From Lachnospiraceae bacterium (GTDB lineage Bacteria; Bacillota; Clostridia; Lachnospirales; Lachnospiraceae): DNA of 64,000 nt. Positions 43,626 through 50,888 of the stretch are shown here, one piece after another (the first letter of the stretch is position 1; each line of letters begins with the position of its first letter). The position numbers and the translations under genes were made by a program. Location of the stretch: positions 62,001-126,000 of the forward strand of contig JAQUVX010000001.1 in NCBI GenBank assembly GCA_028693165.1, read 5' to 3'. The notes beneath the pieces were generated by a model, which saw only the letters and a program-made list of their open reading frames with translations, had not been told where the DNA came from and searched no databases.

Positions 43626-44244
43626 GCTGCACCTCCAGGGTATAGCCGGTCTCGTCCGCCGCATGTTCCTTTAAAAGTGCCTGATAAAGCGTCCGCAGAG
43701 AATCCCCTGCATGCTTCTGCGCCTCGGTCAGAATTCCGTTATTGACTGCACGGGTCTCCATTTGGGTTTTCTGCTCGTCCAGGAAATTGGTCACATCCGC
43801 TGTGCTCAATCCGTTGAAAATGCTGTTTTTCTCATCAAATACGGTCACAGAATCCATATCAACCTCATGGGAAAGGAGCGTCGCCGCCGGAATAGACACC
43901 TTGATCTGCGTTCCATCCAGTGAGACCTTGATGTCCTTAACAGCCACACCGGCCTTGATGGTGCCGTCATAGGAAATGATAAACATTTTCTGCGTAAAGG
44001 GGATATTCTTTCCGCCAAGCTGCAGGGTATTTTCATACCGCCCCATATTCGTATAATAATACTGTGCCGTCCCCAGTTCTCCGATCGTCTGAAGCTGCTG
44101 CTCCAACAGATCCTGTGTGACGGTCTCCTGGTCTGAAACCAGTCCTTCGCGCGTGCTGCTCCAAAACACCCCGACTCCAAAGGTCACCACCAGAAGCAAC
44201 AGCACTCCAATCACCGTTCCAATTTTTTTCCTGATTCCTCTCAT
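43609..44244 (-). CDS. DUF4230 membrane protein inside the cobamide operon
   Basis: A 211-residue protein with one N-terminal TM helix (about 8-28) and an extracytoplasmic DUF4230 domain: VTQDLLEQQLQTIGELGTAQ, YYYTNMGRYEN, FIISYDGTIKAGVAVKDIKV and SIPAATLLSHEVDMDSVTVF. The family is common in Firmicutes and its function is unknown. The ATG at 44244 has GGAGG about nine bases upstream. It lies between cobU and cobS, overlapping cobS, so it is cotranscribed with nucleotide-loop assembly genes. No cobamide role is established for the family. Confidence 0.85.
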   Translation of the reverse strand: MRGIRKKIGTVIGVLLLLVVTFGVGVFWSSTREGLVSDQETVTQDLLEQQLQTIGELGTAQYYYTNMGRYENTLQLGGKNIPFTQKMFIISYDGTIKAGVAVKDIKVSLDGTQIKVSIPAATLLSHEVDMDSVTVFDEKNSIFNGLSTADVTNFLDEQKTQMETRAVNNGILTEAQKHAGDSLRTLYQALLKEHAADETGYTLEVQLEEQK

Positions 44245-44293
44245 ATGTACGTTTCCTCCCACGTTTTCTCCCATGTATCCATGCCGATTACCG

Positions 44294-44809
44294 TTATTTT
44301 AGCTGAATTGGAAGCCCGTATACCACCTCAGTTACCTGATCAGCCAATTCCGCCAGCCGGACATTGATCTGTCCCAACAGGCGAATGTACCGCTCCGTAT
44401 CCGCATCGTATCGGCACCCATCCGAAAACACCTCATTGGTTACTATGATAATGTGTTTTGTCTGTTTTTGCAAGTGCCGGATTCCCTGCCCGATGCGATC
44501 ACAGATCTGCGCATCGCTCCCGCCCACCTCAAACTGTTCATTCGCCGCCAGATTGGACATGCATTCCAGCAAAAGCACCCCGTTATCTTCCGGAAGCACA
44601 AGCTGCTCCAACTGACTGTAGCATTCGATCGTGTGGAACTGCTTGTCCGCCCGCATGGCGCGGTGGCGCGCAACACGCTGCCGGCCTTCCTCCCCCCACG
44701 GCTGCATCGTCGCCACATAATAGCGAACCGGTGAAGGCAGCTCCAGCAGCTGCTGCTCCGCATAAGCCGATTTTCCGCTGGCGCTTCCTCCTGTGATCAG
44801 ATGCATCAT
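44294..44809 (-). CDS. cobU: Adenosylcobinamide kinase / adenosylcobinamide-phosphate guanylyltransferase
   Basis: A bifunctional enzyme that phosphorylates adenosylcobinamide and adds GMP. The 171-residue protein starts HLITGGSASGKSAYAEQQ (P-loop), followed by RYYVATMQPWGEEGRQRVAR with the HR segment RHRAMR that bears the guanylylated His, the aspartate/glutamate strand VLLLECMSNLAAN, and HIIIVTNEVFSDGCRYDADT. Canonical versions read VTNEVG-G-VP, so this one deviates near the last site. It overlaps the cbiT-cbiA stop by ATGA. Confidence 0.93.
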   Translation of the reverse strand: MMHLITGGSASGKSAYAEQQLLELPSPVRYYVATMQPWGEEGRQRVARHRAMRADKQFHTIECYSQLEQLVLPEDNGVLLLECMSNLAANEQFEVGGSDAQICDRIGQGIRHLQKQTKHIIIVTNEVFSDGCRYDADTERYIRLLGQINVRLAELADQVTEVVYGLPIQLK

Positions 44810-46740
44810 GGTGTTGTCCCCTCTTCCAAAAAGGTTCTCATCCAGTCCGGATTCGACCGGTAATACAGATGCGGGAATCCCGCAAGCATGGAGGCGGTCA
44901 CATACATACAGCTCCAGCTTCGCCCGGTCCCCGGCTTTCTTGCTGTCCAGTCCTTCCCCGGTGCCGTGCTGTCCCAGTAATGGAATTCATGTGCGCGGAT
45001 TGGATCGTCCTCCGGCCCCAACGAAACATAGCCGAACCGTGACAGCTTCCCTGTCCGAAATCCGTCCGCCGGAATGACACCTGCCATCGGATACACTGCT
45101 CCGTCCGTCCCCTCCAGCGTCCGGTGCAGATACAAAAAGCCTCCGCACTCGGCCAGCAGCTTCACACCCCGCTCTGCCGCCCGGCGTATTGCCTGACACA
45201 TGCTCTGGTTTTGTGAAAGCTCCCGCGCGTAATTTTCCGGGTATCCGCCGCCTAAAAGCAATCCATCCAGACATTCTGGAAGCTGTGCATCCCGCAGCGG
45301 GCTGAAGAACACCAGCTCCCACCCCAGCTCCCGCAAAAAATCCAGATTTTCCTGATAGTAGAAGCAGAATGCCTCATCCATGGCGACGCCCATACGGCGA
45401 AGCGGCTGCCGCTCGTCCGCTTCCGCACCTGTCCCGGTTTTGAGTGCCCCGGTTTCAAGCGCACCCGCCTGGCGCGCCAGGTTCTCGATCGCCTCCACAT
45501 CCAGACAGGCTTCCAGCTTTTCTGCCAGACGTGCGATCTTGCTTTGAAGTTCTTTCTGCTCCGCCGGTATAGTCAGCCCAAGATGACGGCTTTCCAAAGC
45601 GGCCTCCTCACATTCCGGCACGGCTCCGATACAGCGCACGCCAAGCTCCTCCAGAACCGGCCGCAGTCGCTCTAACATCATGGGACTTGTCCGGTTTAAG
45701 ATCACCCCGGCGATATGGCTGTCCTTTTGATAGGTCATGAATCCTTTGAGCTGCGCCGCCAGTGACAGGCTGCTCTTCTTTCCATCCATAACCAGAATCA
45801 CCGGCGTGTCTGTGATGCACGCAATCTCATAGGTGCTTGCACGCAGTGCATTTCCGGCAATCCCGTCATAATAGCCCATCACGCCTTCGATGACTGCCAA
45901 ATCCGCACCCGCCATCTTCTGTGCCAGCAGCGCGTTTAATGCGTCCTTCTCCAGAAAAAAGCTGTCCAGATTGCAGCCTGGGATATCCAGCACATAGCGG
46001 TGAAACATGGGATCGATATAATCCGGTCCGCATTTGAAGGATACACAGTGATGCCCGCGCTGTTTCAAAAGCGCCAGCAAACCGGTGGTCAGAACCGTCT
46101 TCCCGCTTCCGCTCGCCGGTGCCGCCAGAAGAATGCGGGGCATGGCGGATTGCATCGACTGGTCTGGATGCGGCTTCCGCCTCTCCATCGTGATGATATA
46201 GACCGGATTTTGTCCCTGCATCACATGATATCCGCCGCGCGCTTGGGCGCGTGCCACCTGCATGCTGATGATCTCATGTTCCAGATCGTGTTCCGGGCCA
46301 TGTGCCTTCAAATATGTGATTACCTGACTCAAGGTTTCCAGCGCAATCACATTGATAACCACACGCACGTCTGGATTTTGTGCAAACAGAAGCTCCAGAA
46401 TGGCTTCGATCTGTCCGCCGCTTCCACCTAAGAACACCCTGTCCGGGGCCGGATATCCGGCCAGTGTTTCCGGCACGCGTCCGGGAACAACCGTAATATT
46501 GTGCGCTCCGTGCCGGTCTGCATTGGCGCGGATCAGATCACAGCCTTCCTCCTTTTGCTCAAAGGCAAAGACCTGCCCCTGTCTGGCCAAAAGCGCTGCC
46601 TCCACCGAGACGGAACCTGTCCCCGCACCGATATCATAGACAACGCTGTCCGCCTCCACCTCCAGCTTGGACAGTGAAACTGCCCGCACCTCACTCTTGG
46701 TCATGGGGATTTTTCCCCGGATAAAATTGATATCGTTCAT
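44806..46740 (-). CDS. cbiA: CbiT-CbiA fusion: precorrin methyltransferase/decarboxylase plus cobyrinate diamide synthase
   Basis: A 644-residue fusion. Residues about 1-190 are CbiT, the C15-methyltransferase and C12 decarboxylase step: IPMTKSEVRAVSLSKL, VYDIGAGTGSVSVEAALLA (SAM loop) and DRVFLGGSGGQIEAILELL. Residues about 200-644 are CbiA, the glutamine-dependent a,c-diamide synthase: RILLAAPASGSGKTVLTTGL (P-loop), FKCGPDYIDPMFHRY, VIEGVMGYYDGIAG, and a class I amidotransferase part with LLLGGGYPENYARELS and nucleophile Cys in LLAECGGFLYL and HEFHYW. The two enzymes act at separate points of the pathway, so fusion does not reflect consecutive steps. Coupled to genes on both sides by four-base overlaps. 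Confidence 0.93.
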   Translation of the reverse strand: MNDINFIRGKIPMTKSEVRAVSLSKLEVEADSVVYDIGAGTGSVSVEAALLARQGQVFAFEQKEEGCDLIRANADRHGAHNITVVPGRVPETLAGYPAPDRVFLGGSGGQIEAILELLFAQNPDVRVVINVIALETLSQVITYLKAHGPEHDLEHEIISMQVARAQARGGYHVMQGQNPVYIITMERRKPHPDQSMQSAMPRILLAAPASGSGKTVLTTGLLALLKQRGHHCVSFKCGPDYIDPMFHRYVLDIPGCNLDSFFLEKDALNALLAQKMAGADLAVIEGVMGYYDGIAGNALRASTYEIACITDTPVILVMDGKKSSLSLAAQLKGFMTYQKDSHIAGVILNRTSPMMLERLRPVLEELGVRCIGAVPECEEAALESRHLGLTIPAEQKELQSKIARLAEKLEACLDVEAIENLARQAGALETGALKTGTGAEADERQPLRRMGVAMDEAFCFYYQENLDFLRELGWELVFFSPLRDAQLPECLDGLLLGGGYPENYARELSQNQSMCQAIRRAAERGVKLLAECGGFLYLHRTLEGTDGAVYPMAGVIPADGFRTGKLSRFGYVSLGPEDDPIRAHEFHYWDSTAPGKDWTARKPGTGRSWSCMYVTASMLAGFPHLYYRSNPDWMRTFLEEGTTP

Positions 46741-48257
46741 GCCTTATTCTCCTCTATTACCACAGCTGTCAGGGTGGTATCCGCCCAGTCCAGCAGTTCG
46801 TCCGCCCGGCGCACCAATAGCTGCTCATCTGGATATCCCATACGAATTCCCGCCGTCACATGTGCAGAACCAAAGCCCGCCACCGTGAGCTTTCGACACA
46901 GGCTTCCAAGCTGTTCTGTGCCGCCCAACAGCAGAAATACGCGTCCGTGCTCCCGCAGCAGCGCAGCCGGGTCACACACCCGCCCATGTGCACTCGCGAG
47001 ATAAAGGTGTTCCCAGCTCACCTGCATTCTGGCGCAAAGACAGCTCACAGATGAAATCCCCGGACAGATTCGGATCTGCCAGGACAATCCGCGCTGTTTC
47101 AGCTCTGCAAGCAAAGAACCTGCCCCGCTGTAAAATCCGGTATCTCCGGAATAGACAACCGACACCTTGCGGTAGGATGTCTGCTCCTCCAGCCAGTCCG
47201 CCGTCTGCGGCGCAAGGTAGATGGGATTCTGAAACGCCTGTGTCGTCAGGTTCCGTACATCCGCAAGCATCCGGGGCGCACCAAGCACCGCGTCGCACGC
47301 GTTCAGTGCATCTGCGGCCTCCAGCGTTAATTGACGGCCTCCGCCCATCCCCATACCGATCAAGGTCAGGCATCTGGGTGATTCTTCTTGTTCTGGTTCT
47401 GTGCCTCCTGGCACTACACCGCCCGGTACTTCGTCGCCCGGCACTGTCTCCCGCAGCCGCAGTTTCGCTTCCTCCATCGAGATTCCGCGCTCCTGAACCG
47501 GGCGCGCCAGCACGATCACCGAAACTCCGCACGCCATGGCCGCCTGCATCTTTTCTTCAAAACCGCCGCGGCTCCCGGATTCCTTTGTCACCAGCCAGCC
47601 CGCGTGACTCTGACGCAGCATGGCACAGTTCATCTCCACGGAAAAGGGACCCTGCACAGCCATCAGCTGCCCGCCGCGTATCCCAAGCGCTTCGCACTGG
47701 TGCAGGACACGGCTGTCTGGAAGCACACGCGCATAGATTCGCTCCCGTAGCTCCGGCACCGATGCAAACTGCTCCAGCTCTTTGCTTCCCGTGGTCAGAA
47801 ACACCGGTCTCTGATCCGTCCCAAGCAGTGCAAGCGCTTCCGGAATCGTGGCAACCGTATAGACCTGCCCACATTGCTCCGCAGCCTGCGCGCGATCCGC
47901 CAAGTCCGCTGAGTCCGCCGGGTCCCGCAGCACCTGATTCGCTGAGTCCCGCAGCACCCGCTCATAAGGAATCGCAAGGCCGGTGCACAGTTCTCTGATC
48001 TGTCGGGTCGCTTCCTGGGCATAAGGATGCGTTGCGTCCAGCACAAGATTCGGTCTGTACTGTTTTAACAGTTCACACATGGCCGGCCGATCCAGTGCTC
48101 CCCGGTGAACCTGTACGCAGGCATTCTCCGGCAAAAGCAGCTCGCCGTACTCGGACACCACGCTGACCAGCACCGAAATCCCGTGATCCGACGCATATTC
48201 CGCCAGCTCCCGCCCCTCTGAAGTCCCTCCGAATATGATGATTCTATCCTCTGTCAT
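46737..48257 (-). CDS. CbiJ-CbiE fusion: precorrin-6A reductase plus C5-methyltransferase
   Basis: A 506-residue fusion. Residues about 1-275 are CbiJ/CobK: IIIFGGTSEGRELAEYASDH, VLDATHPYAQEATRQIREL, VFLTTGSKELEQFA and MAVQGPFSVEMNCAMLRQ. Residues about 295-506 are CbiE, a tetrapyrrole methylase: LTLIGMGMGGGRQLTLEAAD, VSVVYSGDTGFYSGAGSLLA and PGISSVSCLCARMQVSWEHL. Two low-complexity stretches stand out, RDSANQVLRDPADSADLADR inside CbiJ and repeated VPGxxVPGG in the linker; both are built of near-identical DNA units. AGGAG precedes the ATG, which overlaps cbiG by 14 bases. Confidence 0.92.
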   Translation of the reverse strand: MTEDRIIIFGGTSEGRELAEYASDHGISVLVSVVSEYGELLLPENACVQVHRGALDRPAMCELLKQYRPNLVLDATHPYAQEATRQIRELCTGLAIPYERVLRDSANQVLRDPADSADLADRAQAAEQCGQVYTVATIPEALALLGTDQRPVFLTTGSKELEQFASVPELRERIYARVLPDSRVLHQCEALGIRGGQLMAVQGPFSVEMNCAMLRQSHAGWLVTKESGSRGGFEEKMQAAMACGVSVIVLARPVQERGISMEEAKLRLRETVPGDEVPGGVVPGGTEPEQEESPRCLTLIGMGMGGGRQLTLEAADALNACDAVLGAPRMLADVRNLTTQAFQNPIYLAPQTADWLEEQTSYRKVSVVYSGDTGFYSGAGSLLAELKQRGLSWQIRICPGISSVSCLCARMQVSWEHLYLASAHGRVCDPAALLREHGRVFLLLGGTEQLGSLCRKLTVAGFGSAHVTAGIRMGYPDEQLLVRRADELLDWADTTLTAVVIEENKA

Positions 48258-49350
48258 CCTTTTTTGCTCCTATCTTCCACGGTTTTTCTGCCACTGCAAC
48301 CGTCACACCCTGATAAATTTCCTTGCCCGCCAGAAGCTTTCCTCCCGGCCCTGCACCGAGAAGTGCCGCGCGCTCACAGACATTTCCAACTCCTGTCACG
48401 CTGCGGACAAATTCCGATTCGGCCTGACTTCCCGCCTCTTCCGAAAGCTCCTCTGCGCTATAGGTAAGAAACGGCAGCTGCCAGTCCTGCACAAGTGCCA
48501 GAAGCCCGGCTTCCTCCCGTTTCAGATCAATGCTTGCCGCCTGCTCAATCCCGCGCAGATCCAGATTGTGCTTCACAAATGCTTCGCGCACGGCACACTC
48601 CAGCACCGCACGCTCCGTCCCTCGACGGCAGCCGATGCCCACCGTCAGCGTTTTCGGAATCATGCGCAGGATCGCCGCCTGCTCCGGCAGAAACATGGAC
48701 ATCGTGCTGTCCGGTTCAGGGCATACCCGGACGGTCAGCCACACATTGTGCGCGCACAACTGACCGCGGGCATAATCCGCCGGAACCAGTTCTGTCAGGG
48801 GATAATCACTGTAAAATCCTACCACCTCCCCGTTCACCAGCGCCGCAGCAACCTCGGCCGCAAGCCTGCGGTCCGACAACACCAGGCCGCGTTCCTTCGC
48901 CCACACATCCGGCGCCGTCTTTCCCTGCACGTCCGAAGCCGTCGTGATGACCGGAACCGCGCCTGTAATCTGCGCCGCTCTGCGCGCCAGAAGATTGGCA
49001 CCGCCCACATGACCGGACAAGAGTGAAACCGCATAATTCCCCTGCTCATCCAGCACCACAACCGCCGGATCTGTGAGCTTGTCCTTCAGACAGGGGGCAA
49101 TGGCACGCACCGCAATGCCCGCAGCGCCTATGTAGATCAATCCGTCCAGCGCTGCAAACCGCTCCGCCGTCCATTCCCCGACCGACTGCTCCACCGCGCA
49201 GATACCCGGTTCTTCCTGCACCTCATTTAAAAATTTCTTCTGCACATATCCCCGACAGTCTTCCCCCTGCTCCGTAAAGCCTTTGACCAGCTTCCTGCAT
49301 ATCCCGCAGCCCGCCTTCGTAAAACTGATTACCGCAAGTCTCAGTCCCAT
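48244..49350 (-). CDS. cbiG: Cobalt-precorrin-5A hydrolase CbiG
   Basis: CbiG opens the delta-lactone of cobalt-precorrin-5A and releases acetaldehyde in the anaerobic pathway. The three-part domain order is clear: an N-terminal part with LRLAVISFTKAGCGICRKLV, the central IYIGAAGIAVRAIAPCLKDK, VVVLDEQGNYAVSLLSGHVG and GANLLARRAAQITGAVPVIT, and the C-terminal part with TVGIGCRRGTERAVLECAVR and SVTGVGNVCERAALLGAG. The start at 49350 has GGAGG 11 bases upstream, within the end of cbiD (10-base overlap). An upstream ATG at 49368 is the alternative. Confidence 0.94.
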   Translation of the reverse strand: MGLRLAVISFTKAGCGICRKLVKGFTEQGEDCRGYVQKKFLNEVQEEPGICAVEQSVGEWTAERFAALDGLIYIGAAGIAVRAIAPCLKDKLTDPAVVVLDEQGNYAVSLLSGHVGGANLLARRAAQITGAVPVITTASDVQGKTAPDVWAKERGLVLSDRRLAAEVAAALVNGEVVGFYSDYPLTELVPADYARGQLCAHNVWLTVRVCPEPDSTMSMFLPEQAAILRMIPKTLTVGIGCRRGTERAVLECAVREAFVKHNLDLRGIEQAASIDLKREEAGLLALVQDWQLPFLTYSAEELSEEAGSQAESEFVRSVTGVGNVCERAALLGAGPGGKLLAGKEIYQGVTVAVAEKPWKIGAKKDDRG

Positions 49351-50558
49351 CGCACCGTTTTCCTCCATCGTTCCAGCAATCGTCTGGCTCCGTCCGTCTC
49401 TCCGATCTCCTTTTGAGCCGAGGAGAATACCACCACCTGAATATCCAGGGTGCCGCCAGACCATCTAAGCATCTGCCTGCGCACCTTCTGCGCCACATAT
49501 TGCAGCACCTTTTTATCCAGCCCCGCTTCTTTTAAAAGGGACAATGCTTCCTCCGTCGTATTGCACGCCCGTACCTGTCCGACCACCTGATATCCAGCCG
49601 CTTTCTGTCCGCTATCCGCTCCAGATGCTTCCCTGCAAATCTGCTCCGTGATGCCGGCCAGTTCCTCCATGCGCCCATCCCCATATTTGGAATGTGTGTT
49701 TGTTCTTCCGGCCGCCACCTTGATGAGCTTTCCGATATGTCCGACAAACAGCACCGCCTGAAGCCCTTCCCCGCCGATCATCTCCACCGCCTCGCCGACA
49801 AAATTGCTGCACAGCACCGCCTTACCAAGCGGAATCTGCCATTCCTCCTGCAAAAACGCCTCCCCATAATTTCCCGGAGCCATCAAGAGAATCCCTCCGC
49901 CGTTGACCGCCTGCATGTGGATGTCCAGGCGGATCGTCGCAAGCAAAGCCTCCTCGCTCATGGGCTTCACGATCCCTGTCGTGCCGAGAATGGAAATCCC
50001 GCCCTCAATTCCAAGCCGGGGATTGAAGGTCTTTTCCGCCAGCAAAACACCTTCCGGTATCGCCACCTCCACCAGCAGTTTCCCATCAAACGCCGCCCGC
50101 CGGCACACCTGATCCACCGCTTCCAGAATCATCCGGCGCGGAACCGGATTGATGGCGGCATGGCCGACCGGACAGGAAAGCCCCGGCCTGGTCGCCATTC
50201 CGACCCCGGTGCCTCCGGCCAGATAAAGATTCGGATACGTTTCCAGCCAGTATCCCTGTCCTCTTTGTCTTTGCTCCTCCAACCCCTGATCATCCAGCTC
50301 CTGCACGCCGGCACAGACCCACGCTCCATGCGTCACGTCGGGATCATCGCCGGCATCCTTCTGTACCTGAAACTGCCATGCCGATCGCTCCTCATCGCAG
50401 GGTTTTACCGCAATCCGCACGGTCTTTCCCCCTGGGAGCACCACGTCTGCCTCCTGCGGGCAGATTCCAGTCAACAAAAAAAGGGCTGCAGCCTTCGCCG
50501 CAGCCGACGCACAGGTACCGGTTGTATATCCATTTCGTAAATTGCGTTCCTTCATCAT
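49341..50558 (-). CDS. cbiD: Cobalt-precorrin-5B C1-methyltransferase CbiD
   Basis: The first gene of the cobamide operon, 405 residues. CbiD methylates C1 of cobalt-precorrin-5B. Signatures: LRNGYTTGTCASAAAKAAAL at the N-terminus, GGTGVGMATRPGLSCPVG, GLE/GIEGGISILGTTGIVKPM, LLMAPGNYGEAF and VGHIGKLIKVAAGRTNTHSK. The ATG has no ribosome site; instead a near-perfect sigma-A promoter ends six bases before it, so the message may be leaderless. Presence of CbiD and CbiG indicates the oxygen-independent route. Confidence 0.95.
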   Translation of the reverse strand: MMKERNLRNGYTTGTCASAAAKAAALFLLTGICPQEADVVLPGGKTVRIAVKPCDEERSAWQFQVQKDAGDDPDVTHGAWVCAGVQELDDQGLEEQRQRGQGYWLETYPNLYLAGGTGVGMATRPGLSCPVGHAAINPVPRRMILEAVDQVCRRAAFDGKLLVEVAIPEGVLLAEKTFNPRLGIEGGISILGTTGIVKPMSEEALLATIRLDIHMQAVNGGGILLMAPGNYGEAFLQEEWQIPLGKAVLCSNFVGEAVEMIGGEGLQAVLFVGHIGKLIKVAAGRTNTHSKYGDGRMEELAGITEQICREASGADSGQKAAGYQVVGQVRACNTTEEALSLLKEAGLDKKVLQYVAQKVRRQMLRWSGGTLDIQVVVFSSAQKEIGETDGARRLLERWRKTVRWD

Positions 50559-50564
50559 GTGTCC

Positions 50565-50593
50565 ATTATAAGGATTTTTATCCTTTTTGACAA
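50565..50593 (-). promoter_or_regulatory. Cobamide operon promoter with palindrome in the spacer
   Basis: Minus strand TTGTCA (50588-50593), exactly 17 bases, TATAAT (50565-50570), then GGACAC and the cbiD ATG. The spacer contains the palindrome AAGGAT-AAAA-ATCCTT (50570-50585), placed where a repressor would block polymerase. No cobalamin riboswitch fits in the space. Confidence 0.65.
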
Positions 50594-50811
50594 GTAGGAG
50601 ATTCCAGGGCCTGATCGCGCATCTGTCTTTTACGTTTCGTCATCATTCCTCCGATGCGGCCGCTTTCCTTTGAAGTCAGACATTTCCAGCCGTCTTTCAA
50701 CACCCGGTCGGCCAGCCCCAGTTCTTCTGCAATTTCAAATTTCAGATGTTCCTCCGGTGTCATGTGCGCCGGATCGAACGGACTTTTCGTTGTCTTTTTA
50801 CTTTTTGGCAT
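50578..50811 (-). CDS. Alpha/beta-type small acid-soluble spore protein
   Basis: A 77-residue protein with the two conserved SASP motifs: KFEIAEELGL (about 24-33), which contains the E-I-A site cut by the germination protease GPR, and SGRIGGMMTKRKRQ (about 50-63), matching the G-x-x-G-G-x-x-x-K-R DNA-binding region. SASPs coat and protect spore DNA in the forespore. The N-terminus is Lys/Ser/Thr-rich and longer than usual, and the internal part differs from the classical sequence, so it belongs to a divergent clostridial subgroup. AAAGGAG lies about 12 bases before the ATG, inside a hairpin. A sigma-G-like promoter is upstream. Confidence 0.82.
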   Translation of the reverse strand: MPKSKKTTKSPFDPAHMTPEEHLKFEIAEELGLADRVLKDGWKCLTSKESGRIGGMMTKRKRQMRDQALESPTCQKG

Positions 50812-50818
50812 AAAATGA

Positions 50819-50850
50819 GCATACTCCTTTCTGATTCATCTGGAGTATGC
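50819..50850 (-). terminator. Hairpin between the MscS-fusion gene and the SASP gene
   Basis: GCATACTCC pairs perfectly with GGAGTATGC across 14 bases. It may act as a weak terminator of the upstream channel gene, since TCATTTTATG follows. Its downstream arm contains the SASP ribosome binding site, so read-through messages would hide that site. Confidence 0.55.
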
Positions 50851-50871
50851 CCATTTTCCCTGCTGCTATTC
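50843..50871 (-). promoter_or_regulatory. Sigma-G-like promoter of the SASP gene
   Basis: Minus strand GAATA (50867-50871), 17 bases, CATACTC (50843-50849). This fits the forespore sigma-G pattern GnATR and CATnnTA except for the last base. The -10 box is the upstream arm of the hairpin described for 50819-50850. Confidence 0.45.
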
Positions 50872-50888
50872 AAATGCAGCGGGGCTTC

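Noticed and set aside
46988-47998. Long plus-strand open frame across the CbiJ-CbiE fusion
   Set aside because: Pro/Arg/Ser-rich composition typical of antisense of a GC-rich gene; the minus-strand protein has clear enzyme motifs.
50559-50888. A cobalamin riboswitch ahead of cbiD
   Set aside because: The space is filled by the SASP gene and short hairpins; no B12-box-like sequence is seen, and the promoter abuts the cbiD start.
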